Under the pieces are notes generated by a model. That model was not told the DNA's origin, did not search any database, and saw only the letters and a program-made list of their open reading frames with translations. The translations under genes and the position numbers were made by a program. Shown here one piece after another: positions 19,216-27,250 of a stretch of DNA of 64,000 bases (position 1 is its first letter; each line of letters starts with the position of its first letter). Source of the stretch: FEN-1219 sp963744305 (lineage in GTDB: Bacteria > Pseudomonadota > Gammaproteobacteria > Steroidobacterales > Rariloculaceae); contig CAVUTF010000016.1 of the NCBI GenBank assembly GCA_963744305.1, forward strand, positions 81,116-145,115. The letters run 5' to 3'.

Positions 19216-19729
19216 TCAAGCGGCGACTGTCACGCCGTTCTGCAGCAAGATATCCAGCAGCCTCGGAATGTCGGGCGGGCCGGGCGGGACTTGTTTGCTC
19301 ACGTTCGCAAACATCTGAGTCGCAAATCCACCCTGGCCGCTCACCTCGAGCATCCGGCCGCCGCCCGCCCCAAAGCGATAGCCGTGCACGGTGCCCGCGG
19401 GAATGTGTACGAGCGTCCCGGCGCCGCAGAGCAACGATCCGGCCGCTCGATGGATTCGAGGAATCGTCGCCCAGTGCTTCGCGGAAGTGCTCCAAGACTG
19501 CGAGGCGAGAATGGTGTCTCGGCTTTCGACGACGCCGCGGCGTGCCAGAAGAAACGAACCCGCCAAACGATAGGAGTGGAGCAGCCAGCTCCCGCGGATC
19601 TATTGAGCGGCCCCCTGCCCGCCGCCGGGTTGTGGAGCGTTTCGAGATGGCTCCTGCGCGGTGGCGGCCACCGCAAGCAAGATTCCTGCGCCGATGCTCA
19701 AGGTCCAGGCGCGGAACGGGGCGTGGCAT
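19216..19729 (-). pseudogene. Exported cupin-like protein, broken
   Basis: The 3' part reads IHRAAGSLL, GTLVHIPAGTVHGYRFG and RMLEVSGQGGFATQMFAN, the second half of a cupin barrel with one metal-type His. ATG 19729 starts a signal-like stretch (TLSIGAGILLAVATAQEPSR) after an early frame change, but a TAG near 19613 and a missing first cupin motif separate the two parts. It could be a real pseudogene or a heavily mis-assembled gene. A signal peptide on a single cupin domain suggests a secreted sugar or aromatic binding protein originally. Confidence 0.5.
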
Positions 19730-19799
19730 TGTCGTCTCCCTAAGTGTCAAACGGCCCGCCGGTCATCAACGTCCGCTGCGGCGCTTCGGGGTCAAGACG

Positions 19800-19847
19800 T
19801 TGTATTTAGCGATTTGGCTAAGTAATATCATTAGCCGACCGGCTAAT
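19800..19847 (+). promoter_or_regulatory. Promoter with two TTAGC-N6-GCTAA operators
   Basis: TTGTAT at 19800-19805 and TAATAT at 19823-19828 are spaced by 17 bases, a good sigma70 layout. One inverted repeat, TTAGCGATTTGGCTAA (19806-19821), fills the spacer; a second, ATTAGCCGACCGGCTAAT (19830-19847), lies just after the -10. Both share the same arms and spacing. The ArsR-family gene in this operon is the obvious repressor candidate. Confidence 0.7.
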
Positions 19848-19865
19848 AATGAACGAGGTTCAATC

Positions 19866-20195
19866 ATGATCACGTCGCTGTGCATCTATCGTGTAAAGCC
19901 CGGCTCGGAGGACGCATTCAGGAAACTCCTGGCGAAGCACTGGCCCGCGTTGCGCGGAGTCGGTTTGGCTGCCAACGTGCCGTCGACGATCTACCAGGGC
20001 GCGGAAGGCGAAAACGAACCGATCTTCGTCGAGCTCTTGCATTGGCAAGACGCGGAGGGGCCCGACAGGGCTCACGAGCTTCCGGAGGTGATGGCGGTGT
20101 GGGAGCCGATGGGCAGCCTCTGCGAACCTAGAGGCCAGCGGCCGCCGATGGAATTCCCGCGTGTCGAGCAAATCGAAGTCGCCTTCGAGCGCTAG
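19866..20195 (+). CDS. ABM-like dimeric alpha-beta barrel protein
   Basis: 109 residues. The sequence ITSLCIYRVKPGSEDAFRKL, then PIFVELLHWQDAEG and VMAVWEPMGSLCE resembles the antibiotic-biosynthesis monooxygenase / ferredoxin-like alpha-beta barrel fold that forms small dimers and binds hydrophobic substrates. GAGG lies eight bases before ATG. It is the first gene after the operator-bearing promoter and overlaps the regulator gene by 35 bases. No catalytic residue can be named. Confidence 0.7.
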   Translation: MITSLCIYRVKPGSEDAFRKLLAKHWPALRGVGLAANVPSTIYQGAEGENEPIFVELLHWQDAEGPDRAHELPEVMAVWEPMGSLCEPRGQRPPMEFPRVEQIEVAFER

Positions 20196-20493
20196 GGGCC
20201 GCCTAGCCGACTACGACTCGGTGTTTGCCGCGCTCGATAGCTCAGCGCGCCGGCAAATCTTGATGATCCTGCACTTTCGCGGCGATCAGATGACGTCTGG
20301 ACAGATCGCGGACCGGTTCTCGTGTGCGTGGCCCACGACGTCGCGCCATCTGCGCAGGCTCGAGGACTCCGGTTTGGTCGACGTCGAACGGTCGGGGCGC
20401 GAGTGGATCTACAAGCTCAACCGCGCGAGGCTCGGCGTGGTGACCGAATGGCTCGCGTGGTTCTCGAAGGTTCCGAAGGACGGTGAGCCCTGA
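20161..20493 (+). CDS. ArsR-family winged-helix repressor (SdpR-like)
   Basis: 110 residues. The winged helix is clear: VFAALDSSARRQILMILHFR, TSGQIADRFSCAWPTTSRHL and LVDVERSGREWIYKL. No metal-binding cysteine pair is seen in helix 3, so it is probably not metal-sensing; it resembles the SdpR-type subgroup. GTG 20161 is inside the previous gene; its stop overlaps the next ATG (TGATG). It likely represses its own operon through the paired TTAGC-N6-GCTAA sites upstream. Confidence 0.85.
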   Translation: MSSKSKSPSSARGRLADYDSVFAALDSSARRQILMILHFRGDQMTSGQIADRFSCAWPTTSRHLRRLEDSGLVDVERSGREWIYKLNRARLGVVTEWLAWFSKVPKDGEP

Positions 20494-20942
20494 TGCTCGA
20501 ACAAAACAAAATACGCGCGCTGCTTGTCTGCACGCTGCTGCCGTTCGGCGCTCACGCGCAGGAGGATCCGGCTGTCGCGGCGCTACACCGGCTCGAAGCT
20601 GAGATGTCGCAAGCGCTTGTCGAGCGCGACGCCGCGGCGCTCGACCGCCTGTGGCACGAGGATCTCGTCTTCATCGGCACGAACGGCCGGCAGTTCACCA
20701 AAGCGGAGCGGCTCGAGGGCCAGCGGATCGCCGAAGGGCGGCGCGCGGGAGAGACGAATACCAACGATGACGTAGACGTGCGCATCGAGGGCGACCTTGC
20801 AACAGTCGTCGTTACCTCGACGTGGACGATTCCCACCGATGCGGCGATCATGAAGAGCCGGTTTCGCGCGCTGCACGTGTGGACTCGCGCGGGCGGGGAG
20901 TGGCGGCTGCTCGGCGCGCAGGTGGCCGTGCTGCGCGACTGA
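20493..20942 (+). CDS. Exported DUF4440/SnoaL-like protein
   Basis: 149 residues with signal peptide (IRALLVCTLLPFGAHAQ). The NTF2-like cone fold is recognisable: LHRLEAEMSQALVERDAAAL, LWHEDLVFIGTNGRQFTKAE and WTRAGGEWRLLGAQVAVLRD. Such proteins bind small molecules or act as minor isomerases; no catalytic pair is evident. It is coupled to the ArsR gene by a TGATG overlap and so belongs to the same regulated operon. Confidence 0.82.
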   Translation: MLEQNKIRALLVCTLLPFGAHAQEDPAVAALHRLEAEMSQALVERDAAALDRLWHEDLVFIGTNGRQFTKAERLEGQRIAEGRRAGETNTNDDVDVRIEGDLATVVVTSTWTIPTDAAIMKSRFRALHVWTRAGGEWRLLGAQVAVLRD

Positions 20943-20945
20943 CGG

Positions 20946-21785
20946 ATGTCGGCGAAGAACGAGGTCATCCGGCAGCAGCGGCGCTGGGCAGAATCGGTGG
21001 GCATCCGAATCGATGCGCGCGGCTATGTGCTGCAACTCGCCGACAATTTCCGCGTGTCGCCATCGGGGGCAACGCTCGCGGTGTTCGATCGGCCGAGCGG
21101 ATCGGAGCTGCGCCCGGGACGCACACGGCCGCCGCGCCTTTGGGCATTGCATTCATCCGCGGCCCTCGTCGTCAACGTCTTCGATCACTGGCGGCGCACG
21201 GAGCCGCGGCCGCTGCTCGCGGCATTGGGGATCGACGGCGCTTGCGCAGCACTGGCTTTCGAGGAAGCGTTTCCTACGGCAATAGCGGGCGACCCTCCGT
21301 ACATCGACGTCGTGCTCAAACTCTCAACCGGGCGGGTGGTTGCGATCGAGAGCAAGTTTACCGAGGCGCAAACACCGCGCCCGCGCAACCGCGCGGTGTT
21401 CAAGGCCAAGTATTTCCCTCTTGGCCGATCGATCTGGGCCGAGATTGGGCTTTCGAGCTGCCAGGCGTTGGCGGACGACATTCAACAAGGGCGCGCGCGC
21501 TTCAAGTTTCTGCATGCGGCGCAGCTCTTGAAGCAGGCTCTCGCGCTTCGCTTGGCATGCGGCGCCGATTTTCTACTCTATTATCTGTATTACGACTCGC
21601 CGGGCAGGGAATCCACGGCGCACCGCGCCGACATCGAACGCTTCCGCGAGCGTATCGGTTCCGAGCTATCGTTCATGGCGCTCGCCTATCAAGATCTTTA
21701 CCGTGCGTTGCGTACCGGCGAATCAGTGGATACCGGCTATCTCGAGTATTTGCGCTCGCGGTACTTTCCGAACGTTCGAGGTTAG
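20946..21785 (+). CDS. Putative PD-(D/E)XK-type nuclease-like protein
   Basis: 279 residues, soluble. The core YIDVVLKLSTGRVVAIESKF has the Asp...ExK arrangement of the restriction-endonuclease fold, preceded by an early Glu region (AALAFEEAFPTA). It resembles the PGN_0703-type putative endonucleases. The C-terminal half is helical (FLHAAQLLKQALALRLACGA, LYYLYYDSPGRE). No methyltransferase or other restriction partner is adjacent. It starts three bases after the previous stop, so it may be co-transcribed with the ArsR operon. Nuclease activity is inferred from the motif only. Confidence 0.6.
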   Translation: MSAKNEVIRQQRRWAESVGIRIDARGYVLQLADNFRVSPSGATLAVFDRPSGSELRPGRTRPPRLWALHSSAALVVNVFDHWRRTEPRPLLAALGIDGACAALAFEEAFPTAIAGDPPYIDVVLKLSTGRVVAIESKFTEAQTPRPRNRAVFKAKYFPLGRSIWAEIGLSSCQALADDIQQGRARFKFLHAAQLLKQALALRLACGADFLLYYLYYDSPGRESTAHRADIERFRERIGSELSFMALAYQDLYRALRTGESVDTGYLEYLRSRYFPNVRG

Positions 21786-21906
21786 CAAGCCCGGCGGCAA
21801 TCGCGCGGCGTACATGGTGTTTCACATCCCCTTGGCTTAGGATTGCCGCACTGCTCGGCACTGTTCGCATTCCGAACCCGTTTCGCTTCGAGGCATCGCT
21901 TACGCG

Positions 21907-24171
21907 ATGCGCGCCGGAGTGTTGATGTTGCTTGTCGCAAATCCCACGGAGGGTCAGCCGGTAAGCATCGCGGCGCTGCATCGCCTTTACGTGACCGCGC
22001 CAGCCGGCACGGCCGATCTCGTCGCCAAGGAGCTCGAGGACCTCGGCGCCATCGAAGTGAAAGCCGAACGCGGCGGAGTCGCTTGCCGGGGGACGCTCGA
22101 GCAGGCGTATCGCGCGTGCCTGTGGTCGCGCGTGGCCAACCGGGTGCTGCTGCACCTATCGCAGTTCGCTGCGCCGTCGGCGATCGAGCTCTATGACGGC
22201 GCACGCAACGTCGATTGGGCCGAGCACCTTGCCGCCGACGGCACGTTCGCCGTCGAGTGCACTGGCAGCACGGCTGCACTCAATCACACGCAGTTCGCGG
22301 CGCTCAAGGTCAAAGACGCGATCGTCGATCAGTTTCGCGATCGGACCGGAGGCCGTCCGTCGGTCGACGTCGCGACGCCCGACGTGCGAATCCATCTCCA
22401 TCTCCATCGCGATGCCGCCACGTTGAGCATCGATCTTTCCGGAGACAGCCTGCATCGCCGCGGCTACCGGGGAGAGCAAGGCGCAGCGCCGCTCAAGGAG
22501 AATCTCGCCGCGGCGATTCTGCTCCGCAGCGGCTGGGCGACGCTCGTCGCGGAACGCGGTGTACCCGCGCCGGGATTCGTCGATCCGATGTGCGGGTCCG
22601 GCAGCTTGCCGATCGAGGCCGCGTTGATCGCGGGCGACATTGCGCCCGGGCTGCTGCGCGCCTACTTCGGCTTCCTGGGTTGGCGCCAGCACGATGCCGC
22701 CGCGTGGAAAAGGTTGCGAGCGGAGGCGCAGGAGCGGCGCGCGGCGCGTTCCGTCGACGGCGTTACGATCGCGGGATACGACCGCGACGCAGGCGCCGTG
22801 CGCGCGGCGACCGCCAACGCCGCGCGTGCCGGAGTCGCTGCGCGAGTTCAGATCGAGCGGCGGGAGCTCGAGGACGTCCCACCCGCAGCCGCGGAGCGCG
22901 GTCTCGTCGCCGTCAATCCCCCGTACGGCGAGCGCCTGGGCGACGTGCGCGAGCTTGCGCGGCTGTACGAGCGCTTGGGACGCGTGCTGCGCGAGCGTTA
23001 TCGCGGCTGGAACGCAGCGATCCTGACGGGCAACCCGCCGCTCGGCCTCGAGCTCGGGCTGCACGCGAAGCGCACGCACCGGATGTTCAACGGCGCGCTC
23101 GAATGCCGGCTGCTGCGTTTCGACGTCGCGCCAGAGCATTTCGCGGAGAAGCGCGCGCCCGGCGCCCTGCCGAGATTCGACGCGGCGGCCGCACGCGCAC
23201 GGCCCGGAGCGCAGATGTTCGCGAATCGTCTGCGCAAGAACCAGGCGATGTTGTCGAAATGGGCCAAGCGCGAAGCGATCGCGTGTTACCGCGTCTACGA
23301 CGCGGACATGCCGGAGTACGCGTTCTCGGTAGACCTATACCGCTCGGGCGTCGAGGAGGGCAGCCGGCGGTGGGTGTACGTTCAAGAATACGCGCCGCCG
23401 GGGACCGTGGAGCCGGCGAAAGCACGGGCGCGCCGCGAGGAGGCGTTCGCCGTGATCCCCGAGGTCATGGGCGTCGCGCCGGAGGCCGTGCACGTGCGCA
23501 CGCGGCGGCGGCAGAAAGGCGGCACGCAGTACACGAAGCTCGCCGAAAGCGGCGAGTTTCACGAGGTGGCGGAGGGCGATTTGAAGTTTCTCGTGAACTT
23601 CACGGACTACCTCGACACGGGTCTGTTCTTGGATCATCGCCCGATTCGCGCGCGGCTGCGCGCACTCGCAGCGAACAAGCATTTCTTGAATCTGTTCGGC
23701 TACACGGGCACGGCCACCGTGTGTGCGGCCGCGGGCGGCGCCCGCGCTACGACCACGGTAGACATGTCGCGGACCTACGTGGAGTGGGCTAAGCGCAATC
23801 TCGCGCTGAACGGCATTGCGCTCGCCGGCCGTCATCGCTTCGCGCAAGAAGATGCGCTCGCTTGGCTCGCCGCGCCTGTCGACACGCGCTACGACCTCGT
23901 ATTCCTCGATCCGCCGACCTGGTCGCGCTCGAAACGCATGACGGCGGAGCTCGATGTGCAGCGCGATCACGTAGAGCTGATTCGAGCGGTAATGCGGCGA
24001 CTCGCTCGCGGCGGGCTCCTGCTGTTCTCGACCAATTTCCGCAAGTTCCGGCTCGATCGCGCCGCGCTCGCCGATCTCGCGATCGTAGACATCACGCCGG
24101 CCACGATTCCGACGGATTTCACTCGCGACGCGAAAATCCACCGCTGCTTCGAGATTCGCGCGTCCCCCTAG
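21907..24171 (+). CDS. rlmKL: Bifunctional 23S rRNA methyltransferase RlmKL (m7G2069 / m2G2445)
   Basis: About 754 residues from ATG 21907; ATG 21925 or GTG 21961 may be the true start, since similarity begins at LHRLYVTAPAGTADLVAKEL. The THUMP domain comes first, then the RlmL methyltransferase with FVDPMCGSGSLPIEAALIA and the NPPYGERLGDV motif. The C-terminal RlmK half has FLDHRPIRARLR, HFLNLFGYTGTATVCAAAGG and YDLVFLDPPTWSRSKRM. The two enzymes methylate neighbouring bases of domain V of 23S rRNA. The fused form is typical of Gammaproteobacteria and is the best taxonomic clue in the window. Intact. Confidence 0.95.
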   Translation: MRAGVLMLLVANPTEGQPVSIAALHRLYVTAPAGTADLVAKELEDLGAIEVKAERGGVACRGTLEQAYRACLWSRVANRVLLHLSQFAAPSAIELYDGARNVDWAEHLAADGTFAVECTGSTAALNHTQFAALKVKDAIVDQFRDRTGGRPSVDVATPDVRIHLHLHRDAATLSIDLSGDSLHRRGYRGEQGAAPLKENLAAAILLRSGWATLVAERGVPAPGFVDPMCGSGSLPIEAALIAGDIAPGLLRAYFGFLGWRQHDAAAWKRLRAEAQERRAARSVDGVTIAGYDRDAGAVRAATANAARAGVAARVQIERRELEDVPPAAAERGLVAVNPPYGERLGDVRELARLYERLGRVLRERYRGWNAAILTGNPPLGLELGLHAKRTHRMFNGALECRLLRFDVAPEHFAEKRAPGALPRFDAAAARARPGAQMFANRLRKNQAMLSKWAKREAIACYRVYDADMPEYAFSVDLYRSGVEEGSRRWVYVQEYAPPGTVEPAKARARREEAFAVIPEVMGVAPEAVHVRTRRRQKGGTQYTKLAESGEFHEVAEGDLKFLVNFTDYLDTGLFLDHRPIRARLRALAANKHFLNLFGYTGTATVCAAAGGARATTTVDMSRTYVEWAKRNLALNGIALAGRHRFAQEDALAWLAAPVDTRYDLVFLDPPTWSRSKRMTAELDVQRDHVELIRAVMRRLARGGLLLFSTNFRKFRLDRAALADLAIVDITPATIPTDFTRDAKIHRCFEIRASP

Positions 24172-24197
24172 CGGCAATTCGCTCCTGCAATTGCCGC
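24171..24197. terminator. Hairpin between convergent rlmKL and tatC
   Basis: GCGGCAATT and AATTGCCGC form perfect 9-base arms around nine bases, starting directly at the rlmKL stop. No T-run follows on either strand, so it may end transcription weakly or only protect 3' ends. Confidence 0.45.
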
Positions 24198-24217
24198 ATG
24201 CCGGCCGTCCGTGGCCG

Positions 24218-24961
24218 TCAGCTGCGCTCGGGGATGAAGCGGGCGCAGAAGAACAGCGCCGCCTCGAAGAGCGCGTACATCGGCACGGCGAGCAGCGTCT
24301 GCGAGAATACGTCGGGCGGGGTGAGCAGCATTCCGAAGACGAATGCGCCCAGAAAAATATAGGGACGTCCTGCGGCGAGCGTCTTGCGCGAGACCACGCC
24401 CGTCCAGACGAGAGTGATGATCGCGATCGGAACTTGGAAGGCGAGGCCGAAGGCGAACAGCATCGCGATCATGAAGTCCAGGTACGAGTTGATGTCGGGC
24501 ATGAACGTGACGCCGACAGGCGCAACCTGCGCGAAGAATGCGAACACCATCGGCAACACGACGAAGAACGCGAAAGCGGCGCCCGCGTAGAACAGCACGG
24601 CGCTCCCGATCATGAACGGCAGCGCGAGCCGGCGGCCGCGGTCCTTGAGCCACAGCTCGACGAATCGCCACAGGTGATACAGCACGAACGGCATGCCCAG
24701 GAACAGCGCGGCCCACATCGAGGCTTTGAGCGGCGTCAGGAACGGTGACGCGACGTTCTTCGCGAGCAATTCCGAGCCCTCGGGCAGCTTGGCGAAGATC
24801 GGCGCAGAAACGACGGCGAACACTCGATTGGCGAACGGGAACAAGCAAGCGAAGATCCCGGCGAGGCATAAGCCGGCTTTCACCAGGCGCGAGCGCAGCT
24901 GCAGCAGGCGCGCCAGCACCGTCGTCGGTGCGCGCAGCGGTTGTGTGGAAGGGGCGGCCAT
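24218..24961 (-). CDS. tatC: Twin-arginine translocase subunit TatC (divergent)
   Basis: Six-helix membrane receptor for twin-arginine signal peptides; 247 residues. Strong matches: NVASPFLTPLKA, LFYAGAAFAFFVVLPMVFAF and the LLTPPDVFSQTLLAVPMY block with the conserved Asp. Yet the N-terminal HLxELR motif is RLLQLR (Glu to Gln at 21), the position matching E. coli Glu103 in the first cytoplasmic loop is Gly 109, and Glu170 is Gln 176 in FGLAFQVPI. tatA and tatB are not beside it. Several Tat-leader proteins are coded in this window, so a working Tat system is expected somewhere in the genome. Confidence 0.93.
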   Translation of the reverse strand: MAAPSTQPLRAPTTVLARLLQLRSRLVKAGLCLAGIFACLFPFANRVFAVVSAPIFAKLPEGSELLAKNVASPFLTPLKASMWAALFLGMPFVLYHLWRFVELWLKDRGRRLALPFMIGSAVLFYAGAAFAFFVVLPMVFAFFAQVAPVGVTFMPDINSYLDFMIAMLFAFGLAFQVPIAIITLVWTGVVSRKTLAAGRPYIFLGAFVFGMLLTPPDVFSQTLLAVPMYALFEAALFFCARFIPERS

Positions 24962-25071
24962 CTTTCGCGAGTGCGCGTCCTCGAAGCGGCAAGGGACGTC
25001 ATTCTAGTAGAAACGGTCGGCGCGACGTGGTCGGGCGTCACGGCGGGCTCGCGCCGGTCCCGTGCCCAGGG

Positions 25072-25083
25072 TATAAATCCCGG
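25072..25083 (+). promoter_or_regulatory. Possible -10 box directly before the FMN reductase start
   Basis: TATAAAT at 25072-25078 lies six bases before ATG 25084, so transcription would begin at or very near the start codon, giving a leaderless message. No good -35 is visible 17 bases upstream. Confidence 0.3.
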
Positions 25084-25639
25084 ATGACCACGATAGTCGG
25101 GCATTGCCGGAAGCCTGCGCAGCGGATCGCTCAACGCCTCGCTGCTTCGGGCCGCTGCGCAAAACATGCCGCAAGGCGCCACGCTCGAGATCGGTACGAT
25201 CAAGGGCATCCCGCTCTACGATGGCGACCTCGAGGCGTCGTCCGGCCTGCCGTCTGCGGTCACGCGGTTGAAGGAGCAAATCGTGGCAGCTGACGGGCTC
25301 CTGCTCGTCACGCCGGAATACAACAATTCGCTTCCGGGCGTGTTCAAGAACGCGATCGATTGGCTATCGCGGCCCGACTCCGACATTCCGCGCGTGTTCG
25401 GCGGCCGACGCGTCGCGGTAATGGGCGCTTCGCCCGGAGGCTTCGGCACCGTGCTCTCGCAAGCGGCCTGGCTCCCTGTGCTACGAACGCTGGGCACGCA
25501 ACCGTGGTTCGGCCCTAAGATGCTCGTCTCCCGCGCCCGCGATGTCTTCGACCAGGCCGGCAACATGACCGACGAGCAAACCCGCGAGCGATTGCGCGCG
25601 TTCTTGCACGGATTCGTCGAGTTCATCGGTGCAGATTGA
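25084..25639 (+). CDS. NAD(P)H-dependent FMN reductase (SsuE/ChrR-like), frameshifted
   Basis: Flavodoxin-like enzyme that reduces FMN, quinones or chromate. The N-terminal FMN-phosphate loop is GIAGSLRSGSLNASLL, but a GGG run near 25099 shifts the frame after MTTIV; one G fewer restores it. Downstream parts are PEYNNSLPGVFKNAIDWLSR, FGGRRVAVMGASPGGFGTV and the C-terminal helix FLHGFVEFIGAD. Length of about 185 residues is normal. It is divergent from tatC with no shared operon. Confidence 0.88.
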
Positions 25640-25713
25640 GGTGTAGTACCATGCCGCGATCGCAAATCCTGGCCCGCGCCGTTTGCACGGCGGCTGGTTG
25701 GAGGAAAGCTCGA

Positions 25714-26569
25714 ATGAAGAAGTATGCGACCTTGGGTCTCGGCGGTTTCGTGTTGGGGTGTTTGGCGTTGCCTTGCGCGAACGCGCAGTTCGGCACCGAG
25801 CCAGCGAAGCTCGAGCTCATCAAGATCAAAGACGATATCTACGTGATCAGCAACGCGTACGTGCCGGGTCTCACGACTGCGCTGATCACCAACGAAGGCG
25901 TGCTGCTCGTCGACGACAAGTTCGAAATCGACGCACGACAGCATCATGGCGCAGCTCAAGACGGTCACGAATCAGCCCGTCAAATACGTGATCAACACGC
26001 ATTTCCATGCCGATCACAGCGGCGGCAACGCCAAGCTGCAGGCGCTGAACGCGCTCGCCGTGGCCTCCGATCAAGCACGGGTCCGCATGGTCGCCGGCAA
26101 TCAACCCGGATTGCCGGACATGACGGTGCGCGAGCGGGCAACGATCTACCTTGGCGGCAAGCCCGTAGAGCTGTACTGGTTCGGCCGCGCCCACACCGAC
26201 GGCGATGTCGTCGTGCTGTTCCCCGAGCACGACGTGATCGTCATGGGCGACATGTACACGAACGGCGAGGGCACGCCGCAGCTCGTCGACTACTCGGGCG
26301 GCGGCAGCGCGAAGGAATGGACGGCCACCGTTGACGGCGTGCTCAAGCTCGACTTCGCAACCGTGATCCCGGGGCACGGGCACCCGGCCACGCGCGCCGA
26401 TCTGCAGGCGTTTCGCGAGAGCACCGTCCGGTTCAGCGGGCTCGTCTCGGAGCTCGTCAAGCAGAACAAGTCGAAAGCCGAAATCGAGGCGGCCATGCGC
26501 TCGGAATTCGGCTGGCAGGATTTCCACGTGCAGATGGGCCTCGATGGCCTGATCAACGAGATGCGCTAG
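25714..26569 (+). CDS. Exported MBL-fold metallo-hydrolase (frameshifted)
   Basis: Signal peptide YATLGLGGFVLGCLALPCAN follows a GGAGGAAA ribosome site. Metallo-beta-lactamase landmarks: VLLVDDKFE, NTHFHADHSGGN with all metal ligands, FGRAHTDGDVVV with the third His, DMYTNGEGTPQ and VIPGHGHPATRAD. One indel near 25932 splits the gene between VDDKFEID and the MAQLKTV stretch. About 285 residues, as usual for this subgroup of cyclase/glyoxalase-like periplasmic hydrolases. Substrate unknown. Confidence 0.88.
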
Positions 26570-26586
26570 CACGAGGCGGAGTCACC

Positions 26587-26634
26587 GGGGTCAGGCACGG
26601 GGTCAGGCACGTGCCTGACCCCGTGCCTGACCCC
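26587..26634. repeat. Perfect 48-bp palindrome, copy B of the GGGGTCAGGCAC repeat
   Basis: Two tandem GGGGTCAGGCAC units are followed by two tandem GTGCCTGACCCC units, so the whole 48 bases equal their own reverse complement. It lies between two genes on the same strand and ends 12 bases before the start of the methyltransferase. An in-frame GTG inside it could be mistaken for that gene's start. Confidence 0.93.
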
Positions 26635-26646
26635 GACTTCGCATCG

Positions 26647-27240
26647 ATGAACGACATGCGCGCGTTGTATGACGAAGTCGCGTCGCGTTACGCGGCTGAT
26701 CGGGCCAAGTGGTTCGCCGAGAAGCCGTACCTCGAAAAAGTCCTCGCTTGGATGCGTCCCCAAGGATCGCTGCTCGATTTAGGCTGCGGGCCGGGCGATC
26801 CGATCGCGAGCTTCTTTATTGGGTCTGGGTGCCGCGTGACGGGCGTCGACATCGCGCCCGCGATGCTCGCGATTTGCCGCGAGCGCTTCCCGAGCACGAC
26901 CTGGATCGAGAGTGACATGCGCTCGCTCGATCTAGAGCAGCAATTCGATGCGATCGTTGCGTGGGACAGCTTCTTTCACCTTGCGCAGCACGATCAACGC
27001 CGAATGTTCGACGTATTTGCGCGGCACGCGGCGCCCGGAGCTCCGCTGTTGTTCACGTCCGGCGCCGAGGACGGCATCGCGATGGGGGAGATGTACGGCC
27101 ACGAGCTGTTCCACGCGAGCCTCGATACGGCCGAATATCGAGCCCTTCTTTGGAGTCACGGTTTCGAGGTATTGTTGCATCGAATCGAGGACCCGGATTG
27201 CGGCAACCATACCGTCTGGTTGGCGCAGCGCGAGGCGTGA
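26647..27240 (+). CDS. Class I SAM-dependent methyltransferase
   Basis: 197 residues, cytoplasmic. It opens MRALYDEVASRYAADRAKWF, then the SAM-binding LLDLGCGPGDPIASFFIGSG, acidic turn TGVDIAPAML, and FDAIVAWDSFFHLAQHDQRR. The later strands are APLLFTSGAEDG and the C-terminal CGNHTVWLAQRE. The SmtA/UbiE type is likely; substrate unknown. ATG 26647 is chosen since an earlier GTG frame runs through the palindromic repeat. The next gene begins ten bases after its stop. Confidence 0.88.
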   Translation: MNDMRALYDEVASRYAADRAKWFAEKPYLEKVLAWMRPQGSLLDLGCGPGDPIASFFIGSGCRVTGVDIAPAMLAICRERFPSTTWIESDMRSLDLEQQFDAIVAWDSFFHLAQHDQRRMFDVFARHAAPGAPLLFTSGAEDGIAMGEMYGHELFHASLDTAEYRALLWSHGFEVLLHRIEDPDCGNHTVWLAQREA

Positions 27241-27250
27241 GCCGGCAACC

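Noticed and set aside
26611..26646. GTG start inside the palindrome for the methyltransferase
   Set aside because: The added residues are repeat-encoded (PDPVPDP) and the conserved protein starts at ATG 26647.
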